Positions 52,067-62,394 of a DNA stretch of 64,000 nt are shown one piece after another. The stretch's first letter is position 1; every line of letters begins with the position of its first letter. Made by a program: the position numbers and the translations under genes. The DNA comes from Sphingomonadales bacterium (lineage in GTDB: Bacteria > Pseudomonadota > Alphaproteobacteria > Sphingomonadales > Sphingomonadaceae), in assembly GCA_017302615.1 (NCBI GenBank), contig JAFLDB010000005.1:113052-177051 (forward strand). The letters are read 5' to 3'. The notes beneath the pieces were generated by a model that saw only the letters and a program-made list of their open reading frames with translations, searched no databases and was not told where the DNA came from.

Positions 52067-53494
52067 TTGGCCCTGCTCAGCTCCACACCGGCCCGTCTGG
52101 CCATCCTGCTGGCCGTTGCCCTGGCCCTGCGCGGTTACACCTTTGGCGATCCCAACCTGTTCATCGACGAAGCGTTCTATTTCGCTGCGGGCAATGCCAT
52201 GCACCAGGGCGCGCTGCCCTATGTCGACATCTGGGACCGCAAGCCCTTCGGCCTGTTCCTGATCTATTACCTGATAGCCGCGCTATCCGCAGACCCGGCC
52301 GCCTACCAGATCGCCGCCGCGCTGTTTGCCGTGCTGACGGCGTGGATCATCGGACGGATCGCCGATCTGTGGAGCAAGGGCGCGGGCGGCCTGCTGACCG
52401 GGATCGGCTACCTGTTCCTGCTCAGCGCATTTCAGGGCTTTGGCGGGCAATCGCCGTTGTTCTACAACCTGTTCATCGCGCTGGCCGCCTGGCTGGTGGC
52501 GCGGTCCCTGCCGCACTTGCGCGAAGGACAAGTGCCGCGCGGCGTGGTGATCGCTATGCTGAGCGCCGGCTTTGCCATCACGATCAAGACCACCGCCTTC
52601 TTCGAGGCCGCGTTCCTGGGGCTGTTCGTGCTGCTTGCCCTGCCTGCCGCCGAGCGCCTGCGACACGCCCCCCGCCTTGCCCTGCTGGGGGCCGCGCCGG
52701 CGCTGCTGATCGCGCTGGGCTATGCCCAGGCCGGACACTGGAGCGAATACTGGCAGGCGATGACCGGGGCCAACCTCTCGGCCGATCGCTGGGAGCCGTA
52801 CTCGGCCCAGATCCGCTTCCGCCTGATGCTGGCCGCGCTGGCGCCGCTGCTGGCGCTCGCCGCCTTCGGCTGGCTCGATCTGAAGGGCGAGGCGCGGCGG
52901 TTTGTCGGCCTGTGGGTGCTCGCCGCGCTGATCGGGCTGGCCGCCTTTCCCTATTTCCACCTGCATTATGCCCTGCCGCTGCTGGTGCCGCTGTGCGTGG
53001 CCGCCGGAGCATTCCTGTCTCGCCGATGGATCGGGCCGGCGGCCGCAGCGGGCCTGTGCCTGTTCGCGTTTACCCGCAGCCCGCCGATCGATCCGGCCCA
53101 CACCGCCCGGTCGCAGGTCGCGATGGCTGAACTGGCGGACCTGATCGCCAGCCATGATGCGAACCGGGGGCTGCTGGTCTATGAAGGGCCGCCGTTCCTT
53201 TACACGCTGACCAGCCAGCCCTTCCCCTCGCCGCTGGCCTTTCCGGCGCATCTTTATCACGGAATCGAGAAGGACGTGTCGCACCTGATCACTCTGGACG
53301 AGGTCAACCGTGTCCTTGCGCGGCGCCCGGGGGTGATCGTGATGACCCGCGAGCCGCGCGACGGTCCGATCAACGCCGAAACCCACGCCGCGGTACAGGC
53401 CCATGTCGAGGCCCATTGCCGCCTGGTCGGGGAAGTCACCGCACCGGAGCGACTGCGCGCCGATCAGGTGCTGGTCTGGGGGGATTGCCGCTAG
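52067..53494 (+). CDS. GT-C-fold (GT39/ArnT-like) membrane glycosyltransferase, inverted inside the spc operon
   Basis: About 475 residues with around ten hydrophobic helices. The N-terminal DPNLFIDEAFYFAAGNAMHQ segment has the acidic DE pair of the first luminal loop in GT-C enzymes, followed by LPYVDIWDRKPFGLFLIYYL, typical of GT39/ArnT-like polyprenyl-phosphate sugar transferases. The C-terminal 130 residues (from about 335) are soluble. Donor and acceptor are unknown. The start is probably TTG at 52067, after GGGAAGCTTCA; no ATG or GTG precedes the first helix. It lies between rplO and rpmD on the opposite strand, which is not the normal order. Confidence 0.8.
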   Translation: MALLSSTPARLAILLAVALALRGYTFGDPNLFIDEAFYFAAGNAMHQGALPYVDIWDRKPFGLFLIYYLIAALSADPAAYQIAAALFAVLTAWIIGRIADLWSKGAGGLLTGIGYLFLLSAFQGFGGQSPLFYNLFIALAAWLVARSLPHLREGQVPRGVVIAMLSAGFAITIKTTAFFEAAFLGLFVLLALPAAERLRHAPRLALLGAAPALLIALGYAQAGHWSEYWQAMTGANLSADRWEPYSAQIRFRLMLAALAPLLALAAFGWLDLKGEARRFVGLWVLAALIGLAAFPYFHLHYALPLLVPLCVAAGAFLSRRWIGPAAAAGLCLFAFTRSPPIDPAHTARSQVAMAELADLIASHDANRGLLVYEGPPFLYTLTSQPFPSPLAFPAHLYHGIEKDVSHLITLDEVNRVLARRPGVIVMTREPRDGPINAETHAAVQAHVEAHCRLVGEVTAPERLRADQVLVWGDCR

Positions 53495-53510
53495 ACCGCA
53501 CAAGCAGAAA

Positions 53511-53540
53511 GGGCCCCGGATCGCTCCGGAGCCCCTTCAA
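53511..53540. terminator. Hairpin between the glycosyltransferase gene and rpmD
   Basis: GGGCnCCGGA-TCGC-TCCGGnGCCC, nine base pairs with one mismatch. On the minus strand, after rpmD, it is followed by TTTCTGC; on the plus strand by CTTCAA. It probably terminates both convergent transcripts. Confidence 0.7.
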
Positions 53541-53562
53541 AAGCGGTCAAGCGACTGATTGC

Positions 53563-53739
53563 TCAGTCAACCACGGCCACCATGTGCGGCAGCTTGGCGA
53601 TCGCGCCACGCACTTCCGGGGTGTCTTCCACCTCGACCACGCGGTGCATCTTGCCCAGGCCCAGGCCAATCAGGATCTTCTTCTGATTTTCCGGGCGACG
53701 GATCGGCGAACCGATCTGCTTGATCTTGATCTTGGCCAT
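53563..53739 (-). CDS. rpmD: 50S ribosomal protein uL30
   Basis: 58 residues, the normal size. The translation begins [20 protein letters not shown] and contains [23 protein letters not shown], the uL30 signature. It follows rpsE by six bases and is now the last gene of its transcription unit, with a hairpin 22 bases after the stop. Confidence 0.98.
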   Translation of the reverse strand: MAKIKIKQIGSPIRRPENQKKILIGLGLGKMHRVVEVEDTPEVRGAIAKLPHMVAVVD

Positions 53740-53745
53740 GATCGC

Positions 53746-54456
53746 TTACTCCACAATCGCGTCAGCGGCGGCCTCGGCCTCCGCAGCGCTCGCCCCGCCA
53801 CGACCCAGCAGGTCGGCAACCTTCTTGCCGCGACGCTGGGCAACCGACTTCGGCGAAGTCTGGTCGGTCAGCGCGTCGAAGGTGGCGCGGATCATGTTGT
53901 AGGGGTTGCTGGTGCCGACCGACTTGGTCACCACGTCGGCAACGCCCAGGCTTTCGAAGACGGCGCGCATCGGGCCGCCGGCGATGATCCCGGTCCCGGC
54001 CGGGGCCGAGCGCACGTTGACCTTGCCAGCGCCGAAGTGGCCGCGGCCATCATGGTGCAGGGTCCGGCCTTCCTTGAGCGGAACGCGGATCATCTTCTTC
54101 TTGGCCGAAGCGGTCGCCTTGGTGATCGCTTCCGGCACTTCGCGGGCCTTGCCATGGCCAAAGCCGACCCGGCCCTTGCCATCGCCAACCACGACCAGTG
54201 CCGCAAAGCCGAAGCGCTTGCCGCCCTTCACGGTCTTGGAGACGCGGTTGATGTGGACGAGCTTTTCGATCAGCTCCTCGCCACCTTCCTCGCCTTCACC
54301 GCGGCCACGACGGTCGTCACGGCCACGGCCGCGTCCGCCACGCTCGCCCCGGTCACCACCGCGGCCACGGCCACGGCCGCGACCTTCGCGGGCTTCACCT
54401 TCGGGAGCAGCCGCTTCGACGGCGACTTCGGTTTCAATGGTGTTTTCGTCAGCCAT
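53746..54456 (-). CDS. rpsE: 30S ribosomal protein uS5 with an Arg-Gly-rich N-terminal extension
   Basis: 236 residues against about 165-190 in most bacteria. The core starts near residue 63 ([25 protein letters not shown]) and includes [20 protein letters not shown] and [15 protein letters not shown]. The extra N-terminal about 60 residues are an acidic stretch followed by a low-complexity Arg/Gly/Asp/Glu region ([17 protein letters not shown]). Such RG-rich tails bind RNA in other proteins; here the role is unknown. The ATG at 54456 is supported by the MADEN start. Confidence 0.97.
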   Translation of the reverse strand: MADENTIETEVAVEAAAPEGEAREGRGRGRGRGGDRGERGGRGRGRDDRRGRGEGEEGGEELIEKLVHINRVSKTVKGGKRFGFAALVVVGDGKGRVGFGHGKAREVPEAITKATASAKKKMIRVPLKEGRTLHHDGRGHFGAGKVNVRSAPAGTGIIAGGPMRAVFESLGVADVVTKSVGTSNPYNMIRATFDALTDQTSPKSVAQRRGKKVADLLGRGGASAAEAEAAADAIVE

Positions 54457-54457
54457 C

Positions 54458-54799
54458 TTAGAACTCCAGCCCGCCTTCACGGGCGGCATCGGCCAGCGCC
54501 TTGACGCGGCCATGGAACAGGAAGCCGCCGCGATCGAACACGACGGTGGTCACGCCAGCCTTCTTGGCGGCATCGGCCAGCGCCTTGCCCACTTCGGCAG
54601 CCCCGGCGACATTGGCGCCGCCTTTGGTGCCGAGAGAGTTGGCGGCAGCAATGGTGCGGCCGGCAGCGTCGTCGATGATCTGGGCGTAGATGTGACGGCC
54701 CGAACGATGCACCGAAAGGCGCGGACGCCCACCGGCACGAGCCTTGAGCGCCGTGCGGACACGACGGCGACGGCGGTCGAACAGAGAGAGCTTGGCCAT
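54458..54799 (-). CDS. rplR: 50S ribosomal protein uL18
   Basis: 113 residues. [39 protein letters not shown] opens it and [28 protein letters not shown] closes it. It binds 5S rRNA. One base overlaps the rplF stop. Confidence 0.99.
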   Translation of the reverse strand: MAKLSLFDRRRRRVRTALKARAGGRPRLSVHRSGRHIYAQIIDDAAGRTIAAANSLGTKGGANVAGAAEVGKALADAAKKAGVTTVVFDRGGFLFHGRVKALADAAREGGLEF

Positions 54800-55332
54800 T
54801 ACTTCTTCTTCCCTTCCTTGCGGAAGATGAACTCGCCACGGTACTTGATACCCTTGCCCTTGTAGGGTTCGGGCTTGCGCCAGCGGCGAATTTCGGCCGC
54901 AACCTGGCCGACCTTCTGCTTGTCGATCCCGGAAATCTCGATCGTGGTGTTGTCCGGGGTCTTGATCTCGATGCCTTCCGGCACGGCGAAATCGACGTCG
55001 TGGCTGTAGCCGAGCTGCAGCTTCAGGTTCTTGCCCTGGGCCGTGGCGCGGTAGCCGACACCGGTGATCTCGAGGACCTTGGTGTAACCCTGGGTGACAC
55101 CGGTCACCAGGTTGTCGACCAGCGTACGCTGCATGCCCCAGAAGGCACGCGCCTGCTTGCTGTCGTTGGCCGGCAGCACCGAGATGCTGTCACCCTCGAC
55201 CTTGTAGGCGATTTCGTCGCGCAGGCTGAGCGTCAGGGTGCCCTTCGGGCCCTTCACGGTCAGCACGCCGTTGGCGATTTCGGCCGTGACCCCGCTGGGG
55301 ATCGCAACCGGCTTCTTACCGATGCGGCTCAT
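54799..55332 (-). CDS. rplF: 50S ribosomal protein uL6
   Basis: 177 residues, full length. [15 protein letters not shown] and the C-terminal [31 protein letters not shown] signature are present. It overlaps rpsH by one base (TGATG). Confidence 0.99.
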   Translation of the reverse strand: MSRIGKKPVAIPSGVTAEIANGVLTVKGPKGTLTLSLRDEIAYKVEGDSISVLPANDSKQARAFWGMQRTLVDNLVTGVTQGYTKVLEITGVGYRATAQGKNLKLQLGYSHDVDFAVPEGIEIKTPDNTTIEISGIDKQKVGQVAAEIRRWRKPEPYKGKGIKYRGEFIFRKEGKKK

Positions 55333-55727
55333 CAGAACACCTCCGCCAGCACTTCGCCGCCGACGTTCGCAGCGCGGGCTTCGGCATCCGAAAGCACGCC
55401 CTTGGGGGTCGAGACGATGGTGATGCCAAGGCCGTTGCGGACCACCGGCAGTTCCTTGGAACCCGAGTAGACGCGGCGGCCCGGCTTGGAGACGCGGGCG
55501 ACGTGCTTGATAGCCGGTTCGCCTTCGAAATACTTCAGCTCGATGCGCAGCTGCAGGTGGGCGCCGGTGGCGTCCTCCGAAAAGCCGCGGATATAGCCTT
55601 CACGCTGGAGCACTTCGAGCACGTTGGCGCGAAGCTTCGACGCCGGCGAAAGGACGGAGTCCTTCTTGGCGCGCTGCCCGTTGCGGATACGGGTGAGCAT
55701 ATCACCCAGGGGATCGGTCATTGCCAT
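55332..55727 (-). CDS. rpsH: 30S ribosomal protein uS8
   Basis: 131 residues. [15 protein letters not shown] and the C-terminal [20 protein letters not shown] motif are intact. In gammaproteobacteria S8 represses the spc operon; no S8-site mimic was identified here. The ATG at 55727 or 55721 may be used. Confidence 0.99.
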   Translation of the reverse strand: MAMTDPLGDMLTRIRNGQRAKKDSVLSPASKLRANVLEVLQREGYIRGFSEDATGAHLQLRIELKYFEGEPAIKHVARVSKPGRRVYSGSKELPVVRNGLGITIVSTPKGVLSDAEARAANVGGEVLAEVF

Positions 55728-55739
55728 CCTAGTTACCCC

Positions 55740-56045
55740 TTACCAGCTCGACTTGGTCACGCCGGGGATCATGCCCTTGTTGGCAAGATCACGCAGCTCA
55801 ACGCGGCACAGGCCGAACTTGCGATAGTAGCCGCGCGGGCGGCCGGTGGTGACGCAGCGGTTGCGCACGCGGGTGGGATTCGCGTTGCGCGGCACTTCAG
55901 CCAGCTTCAGGCGGGCGATCAGGCGCTCGGTTTCGTCGAGCGACTTGTCGTCGGCCACAGCCTTCAGCTTCGCATACTTGGCTGCGTACTTCTTGACGAG
56001 CTTCTTGCGACGCTCGTTCTTGTTCACGGAACTCAGTTTCGCCAT
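55740..56045 (-). CDS. rpsN: 30S ribosomal protein uS14
   Basis: 101 residues, the long, zinc-free form. [20 protein letters not shown] at the start and [30 protein letters not shown] near the end; the CxxC zinc pairs of the short form are absent. Confidence 0.99.
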   Translation of the reverse strand: MAKLSSVNKNERRKKLVKKYAAKYAKLKAVADDKSLDETERLIARLKLAEVPRNANPTRVRNRCVTTGRPRGYYRKFGLCRVELRDLANKGMIPGVTKSSW

Positions 56046-56065
56046 GGACTTAAGCTCTCTCTAAC

Positions 56066-56644
56066 TCAGGCCGCTTGCGCGGTTTCGGCTTCCGCCGGGA
56101 ACGGGAAACCGAACAGGCGGAGCAGCTCGCGCGCTTCGTCGTCGGTCTTGGCAGTGGTGGTGACGATGATGTCCATCCCACGCACCTTTTCGATCTGGTC
56201 GTAGCTGATCTCCGGGAAGATGATCTGCTCCTTCAGGCCCATCGCGTAGTTGCCGCGACCGTCGAACGACTTGGCGTTCACACCGCGGAAGTCGCGGATA
56301 CGGGGCATGGCAACGGTGATCAGGCGATCGAGGAATTCGTACATGCGTTCGCGGCGCAGGGTGACCTTGCAACCGATCGGCATGCCTTCGCGCAGCTTGA
56401 ACTGGGCGATCGACTTCTTGGCCTTGGTGATGACCGGCTTCTGACCGGAGATCAGGGCCATTTCCTCGGCGGCAGTCGTGACCTTCTTCTTGTCCTGGCT
56501 GCCTTCACCGACGCCCATGTTGAGCGTGATCTTTTCGATCTTCGGCACTTCGAGGGCGTTCTTGTAGCCGAACTTCTCGGTCATCGCCTTGACGATCACG
56601 TCGTCATAGCGCGACTTCATGCGGGGGACGTACTTGTCAGCCAT
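56066..56644 (-). CDS. rplE: 50S ribosomal protein uL5
   Basis: 192 residues. [41 protein letters not shown] start and the [25 protein letters not shown] end are the family signatures. It binds 5S rRNA. The start overlaps the rplX end by eight bases. Confidence 0.99.
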   Translation of the reverse strand: MADKYVPRMKSRYDDVIVKAMTEKFGYKNALEVPKIEKITLNMGVGEGSQDKKKVTTAAEEMALISGQKPVITKAKKSIAQFKLREGMPIGCKVTLRRERMYEFLDRLITVAMPRIRDFRGVNAKSFDGRGNYAMGLKEQIIFPEISYDQIEKVRGMDIIVTTTAKTDDEARELLRLFGFPFPAEAETAQAA

Positions 56645-56957
56645 CGATCTTCTCCCCGGACTTGACCGCGACGCGCACCTTCTTCCCGTCCTGGGTTTCA
56701 AAGCGCACGCGGGTAGCCGCGCCGGTCTTGGGGTCGGCCAGGCCGACCTTGGAAATCGCCATCGGCGCTTCACGGCGCTCGATACCGCCCTGGGGGTTCG
56801 CCTGGGTCGGCTTGCGGTGGCGGGTGGCGACGTTCACGCCGGCAACCACGACCTTGCCTTCCTTCGGCATAACCTGAAGGACAGTGCCGGTGCGGCCCTT
56901 GTCCTTGCCCGAGCGGACGACGACGTTATCGCCCTTCTTGATCTTTGCGGCGGCCAT
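56637..56957 (-). CDS. rplX: 50S ribosomal protein uL24
   Basis: 106 residues. [25 protein letters not shown] is the KOW motif, with the [17 protein letters not shown] segment following. It initiates 50S assembly. Confidence 0.99.
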   Translation of the reverse strand: MAAAKIKKGDNVVVRSGKDKGRTGTVLQVMPKEGKVVVAGVNVATRHRKPTQANPQGGIERREAPMAISKVGLADPKTGAATRVRFETQDGKKVRVAVKSGEKIDG

Positions 56958-57325
56958 TACAGCACCTCCGGAGCAAGCGAGATGATCTTCATGTAGCCCT
57001 TGCCGCGCAGTTCGCGGACCACGGGGCCGAAGATACGGGTGCCGATGGGCTCGGCGTTCTTGTTGATCAGCACGGCAGCATTGCTGTCGAAACGGATCAC
57101 GCTGCCGTCGGCGCGGCGCACGTCCTTGCGGGTGCGGACGATGACGGCGCGGTGGACGTCGCCCTTCTTCACCTTGGTGCGCGGCTGGGCTTCCTTGACC
57201 GACACCACGATGATGTCGCCCACGCCAGCCGTGCGGCGCTTAGATCCGCCCAGCACCTTGATGCACTGGACGCGCTTGGCGCCGCTGTTGTCAGCGACGT
57301 CGAGCTGGGATTGCATCTGGATCAT
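56957..57325 (-). CDS. rplN: 50S ribosomal protein uL14
   Basis: 122 residues, full length. [31 protein letters not shown] start and [26 protein letters not shown] end. It overlaps the rplX start by one base; 64 bases separate it from rpsQ. Confidence 0.99.
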   Translation of the reverse strand: MIQMQSQLDVADNSGAKRVQCIKVLGGSKRRTAGVGDIIVVSVKEAQPRTKVKKGDVHRAVIVRTRKDVRRADGSVIRFDSNAAVLINKNAEPIGTRIFGPVVRELRGKGYMKIISLAPEVL

Positions 57326-57389
57326 TGATCCGGTTCCTTCTCACTGGCTTGCCGGAACCAGTCCGGCAGTTCCAAAAAACGGTTCTGAC

Positions 57390-57659
57390 TTAGACGTCAG
57401 CCTCGACGGCGGTGCCCTTGCTGGCGGTGACGCGTTCGATCACCTTCCAGGTCTTGAGCTTCGACATCGGGCGGGTTTCCTCGATGCGAACGGTTTCGCC
57501 GGTCTTGTAGGCGTTGTCTTCGTCGTGAGCGTGATACTTCTTCGAACGGCGGATGATCTTCCCGTAGAGCGGGTGCTTCACCTTGCGTTCGACCTTCACG
57601 ACCACGGTCTTGTCGGTCTTGTCGGAAACCACGGTCCCGATCAGGATACGCTTGGGCAT
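57390..57659 (-). CDS. rpsQ: 30S ribosomal protein uS17
   Basis: 89 residues. [21 protein letters not shown] start and [27 protein letters not shown] are diagnostic of uS17. Confidence 0.99.
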   Translation of the reverse strand: MPKRILIGTVVSDKTDKTVVVKVERKVKHPLYGKIIRRSKKYHAHDEDNAYKTGETVRIEETRPMSKLKTWKVIERVTASKGTAVEADV

Positions 57660-57670
57660 CTGTGGGCTCC

Positions 57671-57871
57671 TTACTTGGCCGCGCGGGCGCGTTCGCCCTG
57701 CAGCGTCTTGATGCGCGCGATGTCGCGGCGCACTTCCTTGATGCGGGCCGGACGCTCAAGCTGGTTGGTGGCAGCCTGGAAGCGCAGGTTGAACGCCTCG
57801 CGCTTCAGCTCGGCCAGATCACCGGCCAGCTGGTCGTCGGTCTTGGCGCGCAGATCGGGGGTCTTGGCCAT
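57671..57871 (-). CDS. rpmC: 50S ribosomal protein uL29
   Basis: 66 residues, two helices. [27 protein letters not shown] and [15 protein letters not shown] match uL29 near the exit tunnel. One base overlaps rplP. Confidence 0.98.
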   Translation of the reverse strand: MAKTPDLRAKTDDQLAGDLAELKREAFNLRFQAATNQLERPARIKEVRRDIARIKTLQGERARAAK

Positions 57872-58305
57872 TATTCGCCTCCCAGGTGGCTGGTGTCACC
57901 CAGGCGGGCGACGACCTTGGTCTTGACGGGCAGCTTCATCGCCGCACGGCTGAACGCTTCAGCCGCGAGCGGACCGGCCACGCCGTCCAGTTCGAACAGG
58001 ATCCGGCCCGGCTTCACGCGGGCGGCCCAGTATTCGACCGAACCCTTGCCCTTACCCTGACGGACTTCGGCAGGCTTCTTCGAAACCGGCACGTCCGGGA
58101 AGACGCGGATCCAGAGGCGACCCTGGCGCTTGATGTGGCGGGTGATCGCACGGCGAGCCGCTTCGATCTGGCGGGCGGTGATCCGCTCCGGCTCGAGAGC
58201 CTTGAGGCCGTAGGAGCCAAAGTTCAGATCGGTGCCGCCCTTGGCAGCGCCCTTGATCCGGCCCTTGAAAGCCTTGCGGAACTTGGTTTTCTTCGGTTGC
58301 AGCAT
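57871..58305 (-). CDS. rplP: 50S ribosomal protein uL16
   Basis: 144 residues. [19 protein letters not shown] start, [28 protein letters not shown] in the middle. Part of the A-site/25S contact region. It starts three bases after rpsC. Confidence 0.99.
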   Translation of the reverse strand: MLQPKKTKFRKAFKGRIKGAAKGGTDLNFGSYGLKALEPERITARQIEAARRAITRHIKRQGRLWIRVFPDVPVSKKPAEVRQGKGKGSVEYWAARVKPGRILFELDGVAGPLAAEAFSRAAMKLPVKTKVVARLGDTSHLGGE

Positions 58306-58308
58306 GAC

Positions 58309-59019
58309 TTAGTTCCTGCGGTCTTCACGCGCCGGACGGACGCCCGTGGTCTGGGCTTCCATCATCAGGCGGTCCTGCGCCATCGGATCGTGACCCAGGA
58401 TCTCACCCTTGAAGATCCAGACCTTGATCCCGATGATGCCATAGGTGGTCAGCGCTTCGGCTTCGGCATAGTCGATGTTCGCGCGCAGGGTGTGCAGCGG
58501 CACACGGCCTTCGCGGTACTGTTCGACGCGGGCGATTTCGGCGCCGCCGAGACGGCCGCCGCACACAACCTTGATGCCTTCGGCACCCAGGCGCATGGCC
58601 GACTGCATCGCGCGCTTCATCGCCCGGCGGAACGCCACGCGGCGGATCAGCTGATCGGCGATGCCCTGGGCGACGAGCTTGGCGTCGATTTCCGGCTTGC
58701 GGATTTCAACGATGTTCAGCTTCACATCGCTGTCGGTCATCTTGGCGATGGCCGAGCGCAGCTTTTCGATGTCCGCGCCCTTCTTGCCGATGATGACGCC
58801 CGGACGGGCGGCATAGATCGACACGCGGCAGACCTTCGCCGGACGCTCGATCACGACCTTGCTGATCGCGGCCTGCGGAACGGTTTCCAGCACGAACTTG
58901 CGGATCTTGAGGTCTTCCTCAAGCAGCTTGCCGTAGTTCTTGCCTTCAGCGTACCAGCGGCTGTCCCAGGTACGGTTGATCTGCAGGCGCAGGCCGATCG
59001 GATTGGACTTGTGACCCAT
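58309..59019 (-). CDS. rpsC: 30S ribosomal protein uS3
   Basis: 236 residues. [24 protein letters not shown] start, KH domain with [16 protein letters not shown], and the C-terminal [19 protein letters not shown]. Mature size for alphaproteobacteria. Confidence 0.99.
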   Translation of the reverse strand: MGHKSNPIGLRLQINRTWDSRWYAEGKNYGKLLEEDLKIRKFVLETVPQAAISKVVIERPAKVCRVSIYAARPGVIIGKKGADIEKLRSAIAKMTDSDVKLNIVEIRKPEIDAKLVAQGIADQLIRRVAFRRAMKRAMQSAMRLGAEGIKVVCGGRLGGAEIARVEQYREGRVPLHTLRANIDYAEAEALTTYGIIGIKVWIFKGEILGHDPMAQDRLMMEAQTTGVRPAREDRRN

Positions 59020-59022
59020 GAC

Positions 59023-59400
59023 TTACGCCTCCTCGACTTCGCGAACCACGATCCGCAGCCGGCTGAACGGCTTGAGGATGCGGGTGGACTTGCCACGACC
59101 GCGGGTGTGGAAACGCTTCATGGTGATCGACTTGCCAACGCTGGCTTCGGCCACCACCAGGGCGTCGACATCCAGGTTGTGGTTGTTTTCCGCGTTGGCG
59201 ATCGCCGAAGCGAGCACCTTGCGGGCATCAACCGCCATCGCCCGCTTCGAGAAAGCGAGGATGTTCATGGCTTCTTCGGCCTTCTTGCCACGGATCAGAG
59301 CGGCAACCAGGTTGAGCTTCTGGGCCGAACCACGGATCGTGGTGCCGACCGACAGGGCTTCCTTTTCGCCTACGCGGCGCGGAGCTTTAGGCTTGCTCAT
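59023..59400 (-). CDS. rplV: 50S ribosomal protein uL22
   Basis: 125 residues. The tunnel-loop segment [29 protein letters not shown] at the C-terminus is the macrolide-exit region; no deletion is seen in it. Confidence 0.99.
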   Translation of the reverse strand: MSKPKAPRRVGEKEALSVGTTIRGSAQKLNLVAALIRGKKAEEAMNILAFSKRAMAVDARKVLASAIANAENNHNLDVDALVVAEASVGKSITMKRFHTRGRGKSTRILKPFSRLRIVVREVEEA

Positions 59401-59678
59401 CAGCGCTTACCCTTCTTGTCGGCGGCGTGGCCGGGGAAGTTGCGCGTCGGCGCAAATTCACCAAGCTTGTGGCCGACCATGTCTTCGTTGACCGAGACGG
59501 GGACGAACTTCTGGCCGTTGTAGACGTTGAACGTCAGGCCGACGAACTGCGGCAGGATCGTCGAACGACGCGACCAGGTCTTGATCGGAGCGGCGCGGGT
59601 GCCCGCTTCCTGCATGGCTTCCGCCTTCTTCAGCAGGTGCAGGTCGACGAAGGGGCCTTTCCAGACGGAACGTGCCAT
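59400..59678 (-). CDS. rpsS: 30S ribosomal protein uS19
   Basis: 92 residues. [20 protein letters not shown] start and [31 protein letters not shown] end, complete. One base overlaps rplV. Confidence 0.99.
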   Translation of the reverse strand: MARSVWKGPFVDLHLLKKAEAMQEAGTRAAPIKTWSRRSTILPQFVGLTFNVYNGQKFVPVSVNEDMVGHKLGEFAPTRNFPGHAADKKGKR

Positions 59679-59684
59679 GGGGCC

Positions 59685-60521
59685 TTACCTCTTCTTCTTG
59701 GCGTGACGCGAACGGATAATCAGCTTGTCCGTCTGCTTGTTGTTGCGAGTGCGGGCGCCCTTGGTCGGCTTGCCCCACGGAGTAACCGGATGGCGACCGC
59801 CCGAAGTCCGGCCTTCACCACCACCGTGCGGGTGGTCGACCGGGTTCTTGGCGACACCGCGGGTCAGCGGACGACGGCCCTGCCAGCGGGTGCGACCGGC
59901 CTTGCCGAAGTTCTGGTTCTGGTTGTCGGGGTTCGACACCGCGCCAACCGTACCCATGCAATCGCCGCGCAGGTAGCGCTGCTCGCCCGAGTTCAGGCGG
60001 ACGATGACCATGCCGCGGTCACGGCCGACGACCTGGACGTAAGTCCCGGCCGAACGGGCGATCTGACCACCCTTGCCCGGCTTCATCTCCACGTTGTGGC
60101 AGATGGTGCCGACCGGCATCTGGCTGAGCAGCATCGCGTTGCCCGGCTTCACGTCGGTCTTCTCACCGGCGACAACGGTATCGCCAACGGCGAGGCGCTG
60201 CGGCGCGATGATGTAGGCCAGTTCGCCGTCTTCATACTTGATGAGAGCGATGAACGCGGTCCGGTTGGGATCGTATTCCAGGCGTTCGACCACCGCCGGG
60301 GCATCCCAGCGGCGACGCTTGAAATCGATGAAGCGGTACTTCTGCTTGTGACCGCCAGCGATCCCGCGCGAAGTGACGTGGCCCTTGTTGTTACGGCCAC
60401 CGGTCTTGCGCTTGCCTTCGGTAAGCGCCTTGACCGGCTTGCCCTTCCACAGCGCCGACTTGTCGACCAGGATCAGGCCGCGACGGGCCGGGCTGGTCGG
60501 GTTGTAGTTCTTGAGTGCCAT
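59685..60521 (-). CDS. rplB: 50S ribosomal protein uL2
   Basis: 278 residues. [22 protein letters not shown] start; the peptidyl-transferase-region [30 protein letters not shown] is intact, including the conserved His. Confidence 0.99.
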   Translation of the reverse strand: MALKNYNPTSPARRGLILVDKSALWKGKPVKALTEGKRKTGGRNNKGHVTSRGIAGGHKQKYRFIDFKRRRWDAPAVVERLEYDPNRTAFIALIKYEDGELAYIIAPQRLAVGDTVVAGEKTDVKPGNAMLLSQMPVGTICHNVEMKPGKGGQIARSAGTYVQVVGRDRGMVIVRLNSGEQRYLRGDCMGTVGAVSNPDNQNQNFGKAGRTRWQGRRPLTRGVAKNPVDHPHGGGEGRTSGGRHPVTPWGKPTKGARTRNNKQTDKLIIRSRHAKKKR

Positions 60522-60530
60522 GGTTCAGCC

Positions 60531-60836
60531 TCAGATCCCGCTGGTGACGTCGATCGACTGGCCTTCGGCCAGACGGACGACCGCCTTCTTCACGTCCGAA
60601 CGGCGATAGGGCTTGCCCTTCCACCGCTTGGTCTTGCCCTTCTGGGTCAGCGTGTTGACGCTCACCACCTTCACGTCGAACAGCGCTTCGACGGCCGCCT
60701 TGATCTGCGGCTTGGTCGCGCTGTCCGCCACCTTGAAGACGACGGCGTTGTGCTCGCTGGCCAGCGTCGCCTTTTCGGTGATGTGGGGGGCCACGATCAC
60801 GTCATAGTGACGCGTGTCGATTGCTGCCTTAGCCAT
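60531..60836 (-). CDS. rplW: 50S ribosomal protein uL23
   Basis: 101 residues. [43 protein letters not shown] is the family core; the exit-site docking face for SRP and trigger factor. Its start overlaps rplD by eight bases. Confidence 0.99.
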   Translation of the reverse strand: MAKAAIDTRHYDVIVAPHITEKATLASEHNAVVFKVADSATKPQIKAAVEALFDVKVVSVNTLTQKGKTKRWKGKPYRRSDVKKAVVRLAEGQSIDVTSGI

Positions 60837-61455
60837 TGAAACGCGCCTCCAGCTTTTCGACCGCGGCGCGCGTCAGCACCAGCGTGTCATGCTTCAGGAT
60901 GTCGTAGACGTTGGCACCGATCGCCGGCAGGACATTGACGCCCACCAGGTTGGCCGAAGCGCGGGCGAAGCCCTCGTTCACGGCTTCACCGTCGATCACC
61001 AGAACCTTCTTGCCGAAGTTCGCCTTGGCGAACGTGGCGGCCAGGGCCTTGGTCTTGGCGTCCTTGATGTCCAGGCTGTCGACAACCACCAGGCTGTCCT
61101 TGGCCTTGGCCGACAGGGCCATCTTCAGACCGAGCGCGCGGACCTTCTTGTTCAGCGAGACGTCGAACTCGCGGCGACGGGCGCCGTGAGCCTTACCGCC
61201 GCCGATGAAGACCGGAGCCGCACGGTCACCGTGACGGGCCGTACCGCCGCCCTTCTGGCGACCGAACTTCTTGCCGGTGCGGGCCACGTCCGAACGCTCG
61301 CGGGTCGCGCGGGCGATGCCGCGGCGGTTCTCGAGCTGCCAGGTGACAACGCGGTGAAGGATGTCGGCGCGCGGCTCAAGGCCGAACACCGCATCGTTGA
61401 GTTCGATGTCGCCCTTGCCGGCGGTGCCATCGAGATTGGAAAGCTTGACCTTCAC
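60829..61455 (-). CDS. rplD: 50S ribosomal protein uL4
   Basis: 208 residues. The RNA-binding loop [34 protein letters not shown] is complete. In gammaproteobacteria L4 regulates the S10 operon; no such leader is evident here. Confidence 0.99.
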   Translation of the reverse strand: MKVKLSNLDGTAGKGDIELNDAVFGLEPRADILHRVVTWQLENRRGIARATRERSDVARTGKKFGRQKGGGTARHGDRAAPVFIGGGKAHGARRREFDVSLNKKVRALGLKMALSAKAKDSLVVVDSLDIKDAKTKALAATFAKANFGKKVLVIDGEAVNEGFARASANLVGVNVLPAIGANVYDILKHDTLVLTRAAVEKLEARFNG

Positions 61456-61458
61456 GAC

Positions 61459-62220
61459 TTAGCCCTCCTGGCCTTCGGTCTGCTCGACGGCCGCGGTGTC
61501 TTCCGCGGGGGTGTCGGCAGCAGCCGGGGTGTCATTGCTGTTGGCAGCGCTCTTCAGGCCGGCCGGGTACGGCGCATCGGCGTGGCGCGAGACCTTCACC
61601 GAGTCCTTGACGGTCAGCCAGCAGTTCTTCGCGCCGGGGACCGAACCCTTGACGAAGATCAGGCCGCGTTCGTCATCGACGCGCACGACTTCGAGGTTCT
61701 GCTGGGTGCGGTTGCGGTCGCCCATGTGGCCGGCCATCTTCTTGTTCTTGAAGACCTTGCCGGGATCCTGGCGGTTACCGGTCGAACCGTGGGCACGGTG
61801 GCTGATCGAAACACCGTGGGTGGCGCGCATACCGCCGAAGCCCCAGCGCTTCATCGCACCGGCAAAGCCCTTGCCCTGGGTGGTGCCGGCCACGTCGACC
61901 AGCTGACCCGGAACGAAGTGCGAGGCGGCGATGGTTGCGCCGACTTCCAGCACGGCATCGTCAGCCACGCGGAATTCGACGACCTGCTGCTTCAGCGGCA
62001 CTTCGGCCTTGGCGAAATGTTCACGCTGCGGCTTGGCAACGTTCTTCTGCTTGGCTTCCCCGGCGCCCAGCTGCACCGCGACGTAACCGTCGCGCTCAGC
62101 GGTACGAACCGAGACCACCTGGCAATTTTCCAGCGCCAGAACGGTAACCGGCACGTGCCGACCGTCCTCCTGGAACAGGCGGGTCATCCCCACCTTCTTG
62201 GCGATCACGCCAGTGCGCAT
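61459..62220 (-). CDS. rplC: 50S ribosomal protein uL3 with acidic C-terminal tail
   Basis: 253 residues against about 209 in E. coli. [21 protein letters not shown] start, [49 protein letters not shown] core with the methylatable glutamine region. The extra about 35 C-terminal residues are Ala/Thr/Glu/Asp-rich ([20 protein letters not shown]). The ATG at 62220 is the family start. It is separated from rpsJ by 252 bases. Confidence 0.98.
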   Translation of the reverse strand: MRTGVIAKKVGMTRLFQEDGRHVPVTVLALENCQVVSVRTAERDGYVAVQLGAGEAKQKNVAKPQREHFAKAEVPLKQQVVEFRVADDAVLEVGATIAASHFVPGQLVDVAGTTQGKGFAGAMKRWGFGGMRATHGVSISHRAHGSTGNRQDPGKVFKNKKMAGHMGDRNRTQQNLEVVRVDDERGLIFVKGSVPGAKNCWLTVKDSVKVSRHADAPYPAGLKSAANSNDTPAAADTPAEDTAAVEQTEGQEG

Positions 62221-62376
62221 GATCCAGTCTCCTACAGAGGCCCAAGGGAACCATTCCCAGGGGCGTGTCCAACCCATGTTCTGGTGCGAGCCCCGTCCGG
62301 GCTGGGTGCCTCTTTCCGAAGAAGGAGGCGAGACGGGGGACGCATGCCCGGCTGATGCCGGAGGTATCCCTTGTGT

Positions 62377-62394
62377 CCCCGGCCTGTGCCGGGG
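62377..62394. repeat. GC-rich hairpin in the rpsJ-rplC spacer
   Basis: CCCCGGC-CTGT-GCCGGGG, seven perfect base pairs, in the 252-base gap 62221-62472. The rest of that gap shows no reading frame with conserved features; the hairpin has no T-run on either strand, so it looks like a dispersed repeat rather than a terminator. Confidence 0.6.

Noticed and set aside
57886..60839. Plus-strand frames of about 470-545 codons across the S10 operon
   Set aside because: Antisense to rplP, rpsC, rplV, rpsS and rplB; caused by GC bias and strong codon preference of ribosomal genes.
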